A stretch of DNA of 64,000 nucleotides, taken from contig NW_024736071.1 of assembly GCF_018991925.1 (NCBI RefSeq), positions 11,463,302-11,527,301 on the forward strand, written 5' to 3'. This DNA is from Homarus americanus. Lineage: Eukaryota > Arthropoda > Malacostraca > Decapoda > Nephropidae. Shown here piece by piece: positions 10,671 to 23,880 of this stretch. The position numbers and the translations under genes were made by a program. How positions within the stretch are numbered: position 1 is the first letter of the stretch; each line of letters opens with the position of its first letter. The notes under the pieces are model-generated. The model was given only the letters and a program-made list of their open reading frames with translations. It ran no database searches and had not been told where the DNA came from.

Positions 10671-13600
10671 AAATTGGATAACAAAATCACAAATAAATGA
10701 AGACATAAATGAAAATATGAAAATAAGAACCGACAGAGGAAGAAAACTAAATAAGTGTCAGGTAAAAATTAACACTATTTTATATCATGAATTAATGTGT
10801 CAGGAAGCATTATAATAAACATTATACCTGACAGCATGATTATTGTCTCTGTGTATCATGGTGCATATCGCTACAGTCTTGTGGTATATCATGCTGTTAT
10901 AATGACTATGAAGAACAATTATTGTAAGGTCATGTTTTATACAAATATATCATGCTATTGTAAGTTTCACACGCACGCACGCACACACACACGAAGTAGC
11001 ATCGAGGTGTGAGGAGAACACCTGGGGAAGGTGAGACAAGGTACAGGTGAAGTTTCTCGAAGACTCGGTTGGTTAATCTTTTCCCTATATACTTGAGACA
11101 TAACAGCACATCTAACTTACTGTATTTAATCAAAACGGCTGGAAAAAAGGTTGATGAAATATGGAATAGTTACCACTGAGACTTTACTACTACTGTCACT
11201 ACCAACTACTACTGCTAATGCTGCCGCTGGTGGTCGCTTTAAATAAATGAAGACCCTGGCCATAAGTCACACCCTTACACCCCCACGACTACCGCCTCCA
11301 CCACCACCATTGTCGACCTTTAAACTAACTTGGCCGGAAATGGTCGTCATCTTGCGTTAAATGGTTGAGGTGGGTGGACCGCCTGGCTGTCCTTCACCTC
11401 TTTCCTTGACAAGGTTTCAGTCCCCCGTCTGTATGGTGAAGGTCAACATCCTGCTGATTCTTGTGTGGCCGGATGTGAGAGTTTCCCTGGAGGGTAACCC
11501 CCCACCTCTGTTTATCTCTTTCTCTCTCGCTTTCTGCCTCTCTTTCCTCTCTTTATCTCGCTCTTTCTCCCCTCCCTTTCTATCTCTCTCACTTTTTCTG
11601 TTTTATACTTCTGTTCTTCTAGTTTAACTACCTCTCTCTTTCTCTAGCTGTCATTCACTCTAATACTATAACACGAATCAGCAGAATAAAGAAGGGATAG
11701 GAATAAATCTTCTCATATTAGTTCAATTTTAGCTGTGAATTGTTATTTTACCTCAGCTCATGTTAAACGCCAACCCTTAGTGGACAGTTCTATCCATTAA
11801 AGACTTTTGTTCCAGTCGTCTATGAGTTAGCTTTATGTTGGCTTGTTTCAGACTAGAAGACAAGGGAACACAGAGGAGGTGAACTTTCGGTGTACATTTC
11901 ATATATAAGTAAATTTGTCCCTCACACGAGATGCATCCAAATTGTTAGTTTATTCGCTGACTTACTTGAAGATCCTGCACGTATGTCTTCGTTGATGTGT
12001 CTATGTCAAATTTCTTTCCCGAAATATTCACTCTATAGTTATCTACTAATGTCTTATCATTCATCTACACTTTTGTCACAAGTGTGGAGTCATCCCCCTC
12101 TGATAATTAATGTTATCTATGTTCTCTGAGTGACAAGCGTAACCTACCTACCATAAGAGTGATATGGCCCAAGGTGTTGCCTTATGTTCTGCAATGTAGA
12201 ACAATTTTCTTTTCTTGCACGGAAAAAGTTTAGGGTACAGTCATATACATAAACATGGGCTTCAAGTTGGAGGTTTAGAGACTGTTGAAGCGGATATTCT
12301 ACACCAGGACTAAAATACTCCGTGAGACACAGTGGCCTCAGGTGGGCGCCTCGCGGGTTGTGTATCCTTCAAAATAGTTAACAAAGGGGTATAAAAATTC
12401 TTTCGTCTAATAGCTGAAAATGTTGTAATGATACCTGCTACCTGCTATCAATCACTGAGAGGTCAGGTGCAGTAGTGAATCCAGGCTGAGTCACCCAGTA
12501 GTTATTGTTAAACAGAGATCTTTGTGATTTATAAAAAATAATTTAATACTATATACAGTACGTATACATACTGACCTCTGCTCAGCTCATTATTTTATGG
12601 AATGGAATCACGTCTCCCTTTGTCCAGAGAGACGGCGAGAACCACGATAAAGTGAGAGACGGTGTAGTTAGTCCTGACTTTCTTGTGACAGGCACAGACT
12701 ATGTCAGGTTCAGAGGCTTTAATCATGACCAGTACCTTCAGGAGGTATGAGAAGTTTGCCGTATTACCATCACCTCCTACAACTTCTATAATTATGGACA
12801 ACACAGCTAGTTTGGGACTTGTATGGTGGCTGCAAAGTTTCTTTCCTTCTGGTTTAGTGGCTGAACTGTGTCTTCAAGACAGTTATGTACTTTTAGCCAA
12901 CTCTTCCTGACAACATTCTTGAGGTGTCTCCCACAGTGATGAACCAGAGGTGCACTTCCTCGATTCCGCGACAAGATTACGTTTGGATTTTCTTGCTGTG
13001 TGTAAACAGATATTCGTCGAGGCTGCCTCTCGATTGGCCTGACGGTTTAGACATATATTGATGATGAGGATCACCTTATGTACTGATGATGATGACACAG
13101 TCTGCCTAAAGGAACATCCGTTTATAGTTTTATTATTAATTTTCAGATTAACTGCAAATTATTATAGCAATTGTTTCTTCACTAATAAAGCCTGTTTTAA
13201 AATATGAGTTTTTGATTAACTTTCCCAATATAAATGACGAAGGGAGAGTTGTGCAGCCTAGCCATGTTCTTGTGTTCATGGCTCTTGTACACCCTCTTCT
13301 CTGTTCCTCCGAGGATGGTCCCGCAGAGTCCCATGTCAAGGTACCACACACCGCCGTTGACACGTGTCAGTTACTTCATCTAATCTGTCACAAGAGTGTG
13401 AGAGCCGCCCAGACACCCCGAGTTACTCCGTGTTGCGAGTAGTACAGTTGTCACCGAGCTGTTACCACAATCTTCCTTCCGGTTCACATTTGGGTCAATG
13501 CGTGAAACTTTTGCCATTAATATTGTTGTAGATGAGAAACTCGTGTGAACTGGATGTTGTTAAAAAATCGATTAAAACCATAAGGCAAAACTGTACAGAA

Positions 13601-14259
13601 ACTGAAGAATGTTCCTTCATTGTCTTATTCTCATATCTTACACACATTTTCTAACCAATTTCTGTAAAAATCAGTGACAAATCATCAAATTTTCAGACCA
13701 AAATATACACCTCGACCTACAGGTACTGTATACACGGATCCACTTATGCACGAGTATACACAGTAAGGGATGGAGGTCCTTGAGGTGTCTGGTGGAGACG
13801 ATCATTATTAACTCCACCAGAAAGACCTCCAAATTTCCCTCTCTTTATCCCTTACCTCCTTTCTCTCTGTGTTTCTGTCTGCCTCACTACCTGACAGCTC
13901 GTGTGATTTGTCATGCATGTCTGTCTATATCCTTCCCTTCATCTGTCTCTCACTCACTCATTTTTCTCAGTCTCCCCCCCCCCCTCCTTTATCCCCTCAG
14001 TTGCATAGCTACACTTATATAATGCGGAAGAAATCGATTCGGAGATGACATATTAGTTTGTCAGTCCTGGGAACAGAGACTAACTGAATTAATGTCATTC
14101 TCTTACCCGCTGGCTGTCTTATGAAGTCAAGTGAGCCTCCGTGTAAAGTGTTTATATTTCATTTACCTTTTAAAGTATATTTACGAGAGTAGGTACTAAC
14201 AGGTTGAGGAAGGCGCCATACAGGAAAACCTTATTTTATTTGGTGAACAACTCCTGTGA
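10671..14259. other. Unique intergenic DNA, no gene seen
   Basis: About 3.6 kb of mostly single-copy sequence. Contents noted: a CACG/CA run near 10970-10992, pyrimidine-rich DNA at 11510-11650, and a C9-type homopolymer at 13976-13984. The open frames are short and carry no recognisable domain. Confidence 0.55.
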
Positions 14260-14405
14260 TCTCTTATCTTTCCTCCTCTTCCTCTCTCCTTTCCTCTCCC
14301 TCTCTCTCTTTCTCTCTCTTCATCCTCTACCTCTCTATCTTCATCTTTTCCTCTCTTTGTTCCTCCCCTTTCCATTCTTATTCTCCTCTCCCACTCTCTT
14401 TCTTT
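14260..14405. repeat. Polypyrimidine tract
   Basis: CT-rich low complexity (CTCTTCCTCTCTCC-type). Confidence 0.8.
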
Positions 14406-14544
14406 TCAAGCAAAAAACAAATTATAGCGCACTTGACGTTGCGTCACCTGACACCTTACATGGCTAACTAAAATAATCAGGCTGCTATAAGAACCAGGAA
14501 GATTTGATATATTGTTTACCCTGTATAAGTGTATAACTGAGTAT

Positions 14545-14700
<156 letters not shown>

Positions 14701-14794
14701 GTAAACTATATGACGCTATTCTTAACCTTATCATTGTATTATACTGATGCGGGTCATGGGTCAGTCATCATTAACCTCTCTTATACACACTTCC

Positions 14795-15129
14795 ACCCAC
14801 GTGCTGTACAACCAAGTGCTTCCCGTACACTCCCACGTGCTGTACAACCAGTTGTTTCACGTACACTCCCACGTGCTGTACAACCAGGTGCTTCACGTAA
14901 ACTCCCACGTGCTGAACAACCAGGTGATTCACGCACACTCCCACGTGCTGTACAACCAAGTGCTTTACGTACACTCCCACGTGCTGTACAACCAGGTGCT
15001 TTACGTACACTCCCATGTGCTGCACAACCAGGTGCTTCACGTACACTCCCACGTGCTGTACAACCAGGTGCTTTACATACACTCCCACGTGCTGTACAAC
15101 CAGGTGCTTCACGTACACTCCCACGTATT
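14795..15129. repeat. 36-bp minisatellite with E-boxes
   Basis: About nine units built on CACGTGCTGTACAACCAGGT followed by GCTTCACGTACACTCC. Each intact unit has both CACGTG and CAGGTG; for example, CACGTG lies at 14798 and 14834, 36 bp apart. The 36-bp unit gives stop-free 12-aa repeat frames on both strands, which are discounted. Confidence 0.94.
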
Positions 15130-15224
15130 ACACACATGATAATGACTGGTTTAGACTTCAAAGAATTATGTCAATGACCACTGGAGACGTCATCACGCGG
15201 GTCAGGTCACTGGTAATGATTGAG

Positions 15225-15540
15225 TGTGTGCATTCTTCCTCACCTCCTTCCTCACCTTCACTCTCGTTCCTCCTCTCACCTCTCCTCACGTCTCTACTCA
15301 CGTTCCTCCTCGTGCCCTTCCTTATGTCTTTCCTCACTGTCTCTCTCATATACATCTCTCCATCACCTTTCTTCCTCACGCCCATGCCCACTATCTTCTC
15401 TCTCGTCTTGCCTCACGTCTTTCCTCACTTTACTTCATTTTCCTCATCCTCCCTCACCACTTTAACCAAACCCTCCGTCCATGACCTGACTCCCTCCCCT
15501 CCTACCTCCTCTTCGCTCCTCCTAGCCTCTTCCCCTCACA
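15225..15540. repeat. Polypyrimidine-rich stretch
   Basis: CT-rich with repeated CTCACGTC/TTCCTCAC words. No coding signal beyond composition-driven open frames. Confidence 0.65.
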
Positions 15541-15649
15541 TGGTGATGACAGACACCAGCTGATGGCAATATACTCCCCTCAAGTGTCACGTGGCCAGAT
15601 TGTTTCCCCTCGCCGTCCTTGTTTACTCTGTGTGTGATCAGATTTTAGG

Positions 15650-15960
15650 CTTTGACCAGCCGCTGTGGTGGTTGTGTGAGGGGAGTGGGCTGGGGGAGAG
15701 GTGGGGAGTGGGCTGGGGAAGGTGGGGGGAGGAGCTGGGGAGAGGTAGGGGAGTGAGCAGGGTGAGTGGGCTGAGGGAGTAGTTCAGGGGGTATGGGTGG
15801 GGTGGTGTGAAGATGAGGGTGGGGTGGGTGTGAAGATAGGGTAGGGGGGTGGGTGTGATAGTATGGTGGGGAGGGTGGGTGTGATGGTAGGGTGGGGGGT
15901 GGGTGTGAAGGGGAGAGGTGAGGGTGGGGGAGTGGGAAGAAAAGTGTGTGAGGGAGTAAG
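15650..15960. repeat. G-rich irregular minisatellite
   Basis: GGGGTGGGTGTGA-like words repeat irregularly (12-25 bp spacing) on the plus strand. Confidence 0.8.
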
Positions 15961-16134
15961 CAGGGAGATTGGCAAATAAGTGGCAGGGGAAGTGGCTGAG
16001 TGGGAGGGTATTAAGGTCGGACAGTAGGGGCTGGGTGTGGTGTGACTGTACAGGTTGTCTGGGAACCAAACAGGTGAACGGTACGATTGCTTTAAACTTG
16101 ATGTATGGTTAAGATATGGTTAAAGTGTGGTTAT

Positions 16135-16372
16135 GGGGTGCTGTGGCTGAGTGGATATAGAGGTCCTAAAGGTTGCTGGTTCGATCCCCGGACATCTCTA
16201 GCCCACCCAGCTGTATAGGTGCCCAACTTTACAGCTGAAGATGTGAAAGTTGGCGAGAACAGTGCCGGGTATGGTGATGACTTAGTATACAGTGTGCTGT
16301 ATCCATACTGTCCTTAACTGGCTGTCAGGTCTATGGGACCGACTCTCACGGTGTTGTTAAGGTATAATAAAG
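16135..16372 (+). mobile_element. tRNA-derived SINE, family B (Ser/Leu-type head)
   Basis: The head has a good A box, TGGCTGAGTGG (16144-16154), and B box, GGTTCGATCCC (16178-16188), at normal spacing for an RNA polymerase III internal promoter. The A box wording is that of Ser/Leu-type tRNAs. A non-tRNA body of about 180 bp follows, containing CACCCAGCTGTATAGGTGCC (about 16205). It ends in GGTATAATAAAGC. The tRNA acceptor arm does not close into a cloverleaf, so this is a retroposon and not a tRNA gene. No second copy was found in the window. Confidence 0.75.
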
Positions 16373-17310
16373 CAACGTTAGAGTTTGGTTGAGCTGTGGT
16401 TAAAATTTGGTTAATGTGTGGTTATGGTTTAAACTATGGTTAGTTGAGGCTGAATTATCCTGACCTTCTCTTATGTTACAGACGACGAAGTGATGAGATG
16501 TGAACCAACTTCCCTCGCCACTTTTACTGAGACACTCTACTCGCTTCTCCACACCTGTTATTAACACACATGAGTGAGTACCTACGTTGGGACACACAGG
16601 GGAAGTGAATGACGTTTGAAGATTAATTAAGTAAACTATTGGGATCAAAGGCGTTTTTCCAGGTTGAAGATGACATCGGCGAGATACAAGTAACGTAAAA
16701 ATATTCTACAAGAGAAAACCTTTGTATATTGTTTTACTGGATTACAAATGATGAAACAATATGCACTGGTTGGGCGGTGTTAGAGTGTAGTGACGTTAGA
16801 GTGAAGGTAAATTAACTAATGTAACGGGTGTAACAAATAACCATTTACAGCCATTTTAAATAGTTAGGGCAGTATGGGCAGCCCGTTACGAACAACAAAT
16901 GTCTCCGCTTTGATGACAAAAACTGCAGTGCATTAAACACCTTTCATTCATTTGTATAATTGTTAATAAAGTGATGCAATTATACCCGTTTTTAAGGTAA
17001 CAAAATCCCTTTAAATGTGCCATCGGTTTATCTGCTTGGAACCATCCTCTCAAGGGTATTACTTACACAGCTAGTTAGTAATGGTGGACTCAGTAATGGT
17101 CTGACACAACAACCCAGGTGATCCACGACGCGGGTAGCTGACTTGTAGAGTGACTCATGGTATACTGTACAATCTTAATAATGGGTTATCAGGAATACTT
17201 CTTAGGGGAGATAGTGTACGGGGTCCCCTCTGTGCTTCATAAAATCACCTGGTGTTAGCCAAATTAAATATCAAAAGTGGCTTCCCCCGTTGTGATATCG
17301 AGTGTAGGAG
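16373..17310. other. Unique intergenic DNA, no gene seen
   Basis: Includes a few loose GTGGTTA-like words around 16090-16440 on both sides of the SINE. Nothing else recognised. Confidence 0.5.
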
Positions 17311-17686
17311 GTGCACGGTGTGGTGGTGGTAGTGTGTGGAGAGTGGTACAATGTGTGGTGGTGGTAGTAGTAGGGTGTGGGAGGGTAGCACAAGGTGTGG
17401 TAGTGGTAGGATTTGGGAGGGTAGTTCAAGGTGTGGTAGTGGTAGGGTGTGGGAGGGTAGTACAAGGTGTGGGTAGGTGGTAGGTGTGGGAGGGTAGTTC
17501 AAGGTGTGGGAGGGCAGTACAAGGTGTGGTAGTAGTAGGGTGTGGGAGGGCAGTACAAGGTGTAGTAGTAGTATTAGGGTGGGAGGGCAGTGGTGGTAGT
17601 AGTAGGTGTGGGAGGGCAGTGTGTGGTGGTAGTAGTAGGGTGGGAGGGCAGTACAAGGTGTGGTAGTAGTAGGGTGTGGGAGGGCC
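17311..17686. repeat. 36-bp GT-rich minisatellite
   Basis: About ten degenerate units of GTAGGGTGTGGGAGGGCAG then TACAAGGTGTGGTAGTA. Confidence 0.92.
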
Positions 17687-17749
17687 TGGACAATCAGTTC
17701 CCAGGGTGAAGAGACAATAGGCAGGGGCAGCAGCCACCCGAGGGTACCG

Positions 17750-18145
17750 GACGAGGAGGAGGAGGAGGAGGAGGGGTGGGGTGGGGAAGGGGCGAGAGGG
17801 ATGGGAGGGGTGAGGGATGGTAAGGGAGGAGAGGGGAAGAGATGAGAAAGATTGAGCGCCGAGAGGAGGTGAGGGAAAGGGAAGGGGGAAGAGGGGAGAA
17901 GGAGAGTTTGAGGATAGGGAAGTTTAGCAGTGAGAGGTGAGGAAAGTTGTTATGGAGAAGTAATTGAGGTAAAGTTAATGGATTAGGAAAGGGTAGAGAT
18001 ACCGAGGGGAGGGAGGGGGGTGTTAGGAGAGTTAGAGGGAAGGCATAGTGAAAAAGTAGACGGGAGGGAGGTTAGGGGGTGACAACAGGGTCTGGTGGGA
18101 GTGAGAGGGGGGATGGAGAGGGGGGATGGAGAGGGGGGGCAGTAA
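17750..18145. repeat. Purine-rich tract
   Basis: GGAGGA and GGGAGAGG-rich plus strand with few pyrimidines. Confidence 0.75.
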
Positions 18146-18380
18146 TCAATGGCTAGAGAAAATAACATTACGCCAGGCTGAACCAGTATCTCACACCTCC
18201 TATACGTTCGTGGAGTTATTCAACATTGTCCCTCTCTCACCTCCTAGGGGTTAATGTGCTTCATGTTAATATGATATACAATATTTTTGGTCTTTATAAA
18301 ATGCAATACGTACAGGGTTTTTAGTGATCTGAATTCATTATGAACACAAATAGTACAAAATGTGTTTGCTAGGTATTTTT

Positions 18381-18381
18381 A

Positions 18382-18414
<33 letters not shown>

Positions 18415-18560
18415 CATTATTATTATTATTAATATTATTATTATTATTATTGATTACTATTAGTGTCATTAATATTATATTATTATTACAATTAATTTAT
18501 TATTACTGCGTTAATATTATTTAATTTTCATTATAATTGTTATTATCAATATTATTTTAG
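18381..18560. repeat. (ATT)n microsatellite and decayed flank
   Basis: Pure ATT for about 70 bp, then imperfect ATT/AAT sequence. Confidence 0.9.
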
Positions 18561-18561
18561 T

Positions 18562-18980
18562 TCACCATCCCACACCTTCACCATCCCACACCTTCACCAC
18601 TTCACCATTCCACACCTTCACCATCCCACACCTTCACCATCCCACACCTTCACCATCCCACACCTTCACCATCCCACACCTTCACCATCCCCACCTTCAC
18701 CATCCCACACCTTCACCACTTCCCACACCTTCACCATCCCACACCTTCACCATCCGACACCTTCACCACTTCACCATTCCACACCTTCACCATCCCACCT
18801 TCACCATCCCACACCTTCACCACTTCACCATTCCACACCTTCACCATCCCACACCTTCACCATCCCACACCTTCACCATCCCACACCTTCACCACTTCAC
18901 CATTCCACACCTTCACCATCCCACACCTTCACCATCCCACACCTTCACCATCCCACACCTTCACCATCCCACACCTTCAC
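18562..18980. repeat. 16-bp minisatellite
   Basis: About 26 units of CATCCCACACCTTCAC. A variant, CACTTCACCATTCCACAC, occurs four times at irregular spacing. Confidence 0.95.
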
Positions 18981-19129
18981 TCTCTCTAACATGACCACTA
19001 GGAAGGATGAACAAAGCCCATTACTATACCATTGTTAAAAGGCGTCGCGTCCTATACCGTCATTAAGGCTTTAGGAAGATGTGAGGAAACTTAGTAAATT
19101 GATTTTATTTGGAATATTGATTTGGTTTG

Positions 19130-19340
19130 AATCACGTGAACAATAGCCCCCCCCCCTAACTTATTTGATTCGATGATTAAACATCTTAAAGCTAATTTAA
19201 CCTAACCTAATATAACTTAACCTAATCCAGCCCCACCTTACCTAATTTAACCTAATCTTAGTTAACCTAATCCACCCAATTAGCGTTAGGGTGTTTAATC
19301 ATCGGGTGAAATAAGCTTAGACTGTTAATCTCCATGTGAT
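19130..19340. mobile_element. MITE-like inverted-repeat element, copy 2
   Basis: Left arm 19131-19200 and right arm 19280-19340 are inverted relative to each other. Reading inward both contain ATCAC(A/G)TG, CTTATTT, then CGATGATTAAACA and a CTAA-rich core. The interior is largely CCTAA/ACCTAA sequence. The arms match copies at 4796 and 46723. A poly-C stretch interrupts the left arm. Confidence 0.72.
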
Positions 19341-19558
19341 CCCTTGAACCTTAATTAGTTCTTCAGGTGATGACTGCATGTAACTGGACACCTGACAATA
19401 TGTTTATGTATATTTACGTTCAGATCATGATTTTATAAACTAGATGTTTAGCCAACGTGAAATTTACACATTGTTTTCAGAAAATACTAATTTGTATGGT
19501 AGTTTACTTTTACGCAACGTGAATGCTGAGAAAAGTCTATAAGTCTATAAGTCTATAA
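19341..19558. other. Unique intergenic DNA
   Basis: Nothing recognised except three AAGTCTAT units just before the next microsatellite. Confidence 0.4.
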
Positions 19559-19678
<120 letters not shown>

Positions 19679-19989
19679 CTATTAACTAGATATAGTTCAC
19701 ATCTGTACATCTCATAACTGTACATCTCGCTCGTAGACATTTGGACGTCACGGATACGAGATCAATTTTGTATGAAGCTTTTAATGAAGGGCATCGTGAG
19801 AGTGTGGAGGTCCGGAGAGGAAAGATCCCCACTAATATCACCTCATAAATAAAGAATATCTCGTGATAAGTGACTTCTCGTGCTTGAGGGAGATGGGAGG
19901 GACAGGGAGACAGTGTGTGTTTACTATGCACGGGCGAGCTGGGCCTTGTGTCCACCCTAGAACCACGACAACAATGACGGAATGGGGGG

Positions 19990-20112
19990 ATGGACGGGTT
20001 AGGGGAGGGCTGGGAGGAGAGGGAGAGGGGTAAGGGGGTAAGGATGGAGTAAGGGAGAGGAGGCGAGGGAGAGGAGGAGAGGAGGAGAGGGAGAGGGGAG
20101 GAGTCGGAGGGT
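19990..20112. repeat. Purine-rich tract
   Basis: GGGAGAGGAGG-type sequence on the plus strand. Confidence 0.7.
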
Positions 20113-20209
20113 ATCACGAAGAAATGAAATCGATACGGCGGAGAGTGTGGGAACCGATTCGATGCCCGGCGACCATGTTACGCTGATCGGCGCCACCAGC
20201 GTGGGAACC

Positions 20210-20318
20210 TCTGGTGACGGCTGCCGCCGGTGACGGCTGGTGACGGGTGGGTGTTGACGGTGGTGTTAGTGATGGGTGGTAACGGTGGTGTAGCCTAGTG
20301 ATGGGTGGTGACGGGTGG
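20210..20318. repeat. Irregular GGTGACGG repeat
   Basis: Words GGTGACGG, GTTGACGG and GTGATGGGTGG repeat at about 9-20 bp spacing next to the AAT run. Confidence 0.75.
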
Positions 20319-20319
20319 A

Positions 20320-20403
<84 letters not shown>

Positions 20404-20416
20404 TATAATAATAATA
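20319..20416. repeat. (AAT)n microsatellite
   Basis: About 84 bp pure AAT plus a decayed end. Confidence 0.96.
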
Positions 20417-20493
20417 TTGAAAATTAATATTCCATAAAAATTCAACAGACAAAAGCTGAAAATTTACATACGAAGTAGATGGTACAGTATACA

Positions 20494-20598
20494 GTATATG
20501 TTACAGGGAATTTGTGTAACCAGTGATTTCATGTAATCCCTAAAATTCTTTGGGATTACATGAAATCACTGGTTACACAAATTCCTTGTAACATATAC
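20494..20598. other. Near-perfect 47-bp-stem foldback
   Basis: Left arm 20494-20540 and right arm 20552-20598 are reverse complements over 47 nt with a single difference. Left GTTACAGGGAAT faces right ATTCCTTGTAAC, and the mismatch would be a G:U pair in RNA. The loop is 11 nt. Flanks do not extend the symmetry. It could be a foldback transposon remnant, a hairpin-RNA or miRNA-like precursor, or an inverted-read assembly artefact; the sequence alone cannot decide. Confidence 0.9.
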
Positions 20599-21530
20599 AC
20601 AGTGTGAGTGTTGTGACTGTAAGTGAGGAAGACTGTAACTAGACTCAAGACAAATACCTCAACGTTCGAGTCTACTGTCCGGTGGGTTTTAATTTTTTTT
20701 CCCAAGGAGAATTAAATCTAATGTTGTGAGTTTTAAACACTTGCTGGCAAAGATTTGGTGAATAGTGCTATAAGGTGAGCGTTTGCTTACTGTATTAAGA
20801 TAATTTGCATGTATCTAGAAGTATCATTTTACCACCATATTTCAAACACCACTGAAAGTATTTTTTTAATGAATAAAACTAAGAATTTTCATATTTATAT
20901 AATTTTTTTTAGTTTATTTAATTTCAATATTTCGATTTTCTTAATAAGGTGTTTGGTTTTAAATAAGATTGATCAAAATGATCAGTAATTGTAGTTGCTG
21001 CAACTAACAACCTGCTGTTGCTGAAACATAATTGAACTGCCGGGATTATCAAATAATAGCCTAACCTAACCTATACAAATGACTCCTCACAACACGACGC
21101 GAGAGACTGACTGGCGTTAGAGCCATCAAGACGTGAGCACTTCGCCATCAATACTTCGTGAGAGTTTTAACGTGTCTATTCCTCACCGCCTTGACCAAAC
21201 CTGTTGCACCTTATTTTGTAACACGTCTTGAACTTTGCACTAAAACCCACCAATAATTATTTCTTAAAGATTTCCTTGAGTCTAGTTGATTTTCCGTGCT
21301 TGGATTTATACATCTTAAAACTTCACAAGCAAGAGATGAAATTATGATAATTATGTAAGGAGTTTGGTAAAGGCGAGAGGGGTGTGGGTAAAGGAGTGTT
21401 CGGTGATGTACACAGGCAGGCATAGCTGTGCAGCAGGTCGCAGATAGAAGTATAGTCATGGATTTAGATATTAATAGAGTGCGTCATACATCACTGTGAG
21501 ACAGATGATAGAATTTAAAATTTTTCCCAT
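20599..21530. other. Unique intergenic DNA, no gene seen
   Basis: AT-rich. Contains a short CCTAACCTAACCTA telomere-like patch at about 21059-21073. Confidence 0.5.
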
Positions 21531-21676
21531 GTACACACAAGCCTGACAGTCATATATGTATTAACCAGACTAGCAGTCATGTGTACACACTAGCTTGGAA
21601 GTCATACATTGTATGTACACACAAGCCTGGCAATCATGCATGTACACACAAGCCTGGCAGTCATGCATGTACACAC
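21531..21676. repeat. 27-bp minisatellite
   Basis: About five diverged units of ACACAAGCCTGGCAGTCATG followed by CATGTAC. Confidence 0.88.
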
Positions 21677-21769
21677 AGAGTCGTTAACAAGCACGTGTGT
21701 TCATGTCAGAGGGACAAAGGGAAACATGAACTGCCAAGCTGAACATGATCGTCTGAGCGGTAGTGTGGC

Positions 21770-22140
21770 GGTGGCCTGGGAGCACGGGTGTGAAGGTGGA
21801 GTGTGGAGGTGGAAGAAGGGGTGTGTAGGAAAGGGTGGAATGTGTAGGTGAGGGTGGAATGCGGAGGTGAAGGAATGGCGTGATGGTGAAGTGTGTGCAG
21901 CTGAAGGAGAAGTGTAGAAGTGAAGATGGTGTGTGGAATAATAGAGGTTGAAGACTGTGGAGGTGGTGGAGGAGGAGGGACCTGGAGGTGGAGGAGGAGG
22001 AGGACAGACGTGGAGGTGGAGGGGGACGAGGGGCCTGAAGGTGAAGGGGGAGGGGTTAAGGTAGAGGAGAGGTATGGAGGGTGAAAGTGTGGAGATGGAA
22101 GAGGGTAAAGGTGGAGGAGGGAGGTGTAGAGGAATGGCAA
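21770..22140. repeat. GGTGGA/GGAGG-rich tract
   Basis: Irregular GGAGGTGGA and GTGTGGAGGTG words. The minus-strand proline-rich frames are composition artefacts. Confidence 0.75.
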
Positions 22141-23880
22141 GCAGGTATGAAGAAGGTAATGGAAGGTGTTGAAGAAGAATTATTTCCTCATAAAAATAAC
22201 TTTCCAACTATAGAACTGACCACTTAAATCGACAAACACACCATTCACCTTAATACTATAATGAACTATTTAATTAACATACCAGCAATACTAAACAACA
22301 GCTGAATTTAACACACGGGAGATACAAAAACTTCGTTGTGTAGGTCAGTCAATATTTCACGTAATAGAGATAAGTTAGTTGCAGTGTTAAAGATATTAGT
22401 TTGCGGAATAATATCCATATTTGCGTACAAACTAAGGTAGTCAACCCTGCACACCTAATACAGTGTAGTACCCGCTACTGTCTCCCGCTGGTTTTACAAT
22501 ATAAACACGAGACACACTAAGAAGCACAAGTTGGTATTTCTCACTCTACCTAGGACCACAACCGTTGTTACAATCACAGGGCATTAACCTTCTATATACA
22601 TTGTATTGAATGACTCTAAAAGAAAATTTAATACGAACGCTATCACAACCTTCGTCATCCATTAAGCTGGTCAATACATCACAGCCATATCGCTATTGTT
22701 CACGTCATTAACAATAGTGATTATAATTATCACAAAGCTAAGACATATAGGCTATAACATTTACGTCAAGATATAGAATAAACACCTGTACTGGCATCAT
22801 CCATGTATACACAGTACTGGTATATTTTAAAAAGGTGAGACCAATATAGGCTAAAGGTGTAAACAGATGACGCACTATCAATGTTTGAATTAACGGTTTC
22901 AATATGACTGTTGCTTCACCACCGACTGATGTTGAGGGGTGGAGTAAGTTTACAACATGGAGCGTGGCAGGTGAGACAGGTACACCACACCTGTTAATAA
23001 TTGGTAAGATGATGGTCAAATGCGGATGAGTGACTCGATTTGGAATTTGTTAACAAAAATTATCTTTGATTTGAGGTTTGAATTCAGCAAGATTTCTTTA
23101 GGTGTTATTGATAACACCGATACTTAGCTAAGTTAAGGGCAGTTTCTCAGAACACTATCAGAGATGAAGTTACTGAAGTTGAAAATGATTGTCCAGGAAG
23201 ATTTAAACAAACTGAGAGTTGTGTAGGCTCTAAGCAGCACTATTATGTTCTCATTAACTGTGGAGTTCAAATGAAGCACCGTAACTCATTCTCTTTACGT
23301 TATAATGTTGTAACTCCACATTCAGAAAGAAAAATCCTATATAATAAACATAATAAGTTAAGTGAGAGGCCTCAAACTTTTACTGTGGTTTAGCACTCTG
23401 AGGAACACGCTGACCATTTTAAGACAACCAGGAAATGACGTCAGTCTGAATATAACAAGAGAGACAGACACAAGTAGTGGTACAGTTCAATATACACCGT
23501 CCAGCACCTCACCTAACACCTAAAAGCAAAATGGGGTAGGTAGATGGTATACAATGTAAATTAAAACTAAAAAATCCCAAAGCACTATTGTACATTGTGA
23601 CTTTTCCCCTCCATTCTGACTCTAGGTACCACGAGAAGATTCAAGGGGGGAGACACTCAAAGGGTAGGAGGAGGGAGGTAATTAATAAGGGGGGAGGTAT
23701 CAATAAGGAGGAGGGAAATACTCAGTGGTTACTCCTTTCAAATGTCCGAAATATCACACGGATAAATAAAAACAAACAAAAATATGAGTCAAAAACAAAC
23801 AAGAAGTGGCACACCGCCCATGCAGCACCCAGCCTGACCCCTGAAGAAGGGATAAGGGAGGTGGGGGGAGAGGTAACAGT
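22141..23880. other. Unique intergenic DNA, no gene seen
   Basis: AT-rich single-copy DNA. A small 8-bp stem (CTATTGTT/AACAATAG) lies near 22692. No gene recognised. Confidence 0.55.

Noticed and set aside
16144..16188. Functional tRNA-Ser/Leu gene
   Set aside because: A and B boxes are present, but no acceptor stem or full cloverleaf closes and a SINE body follows.
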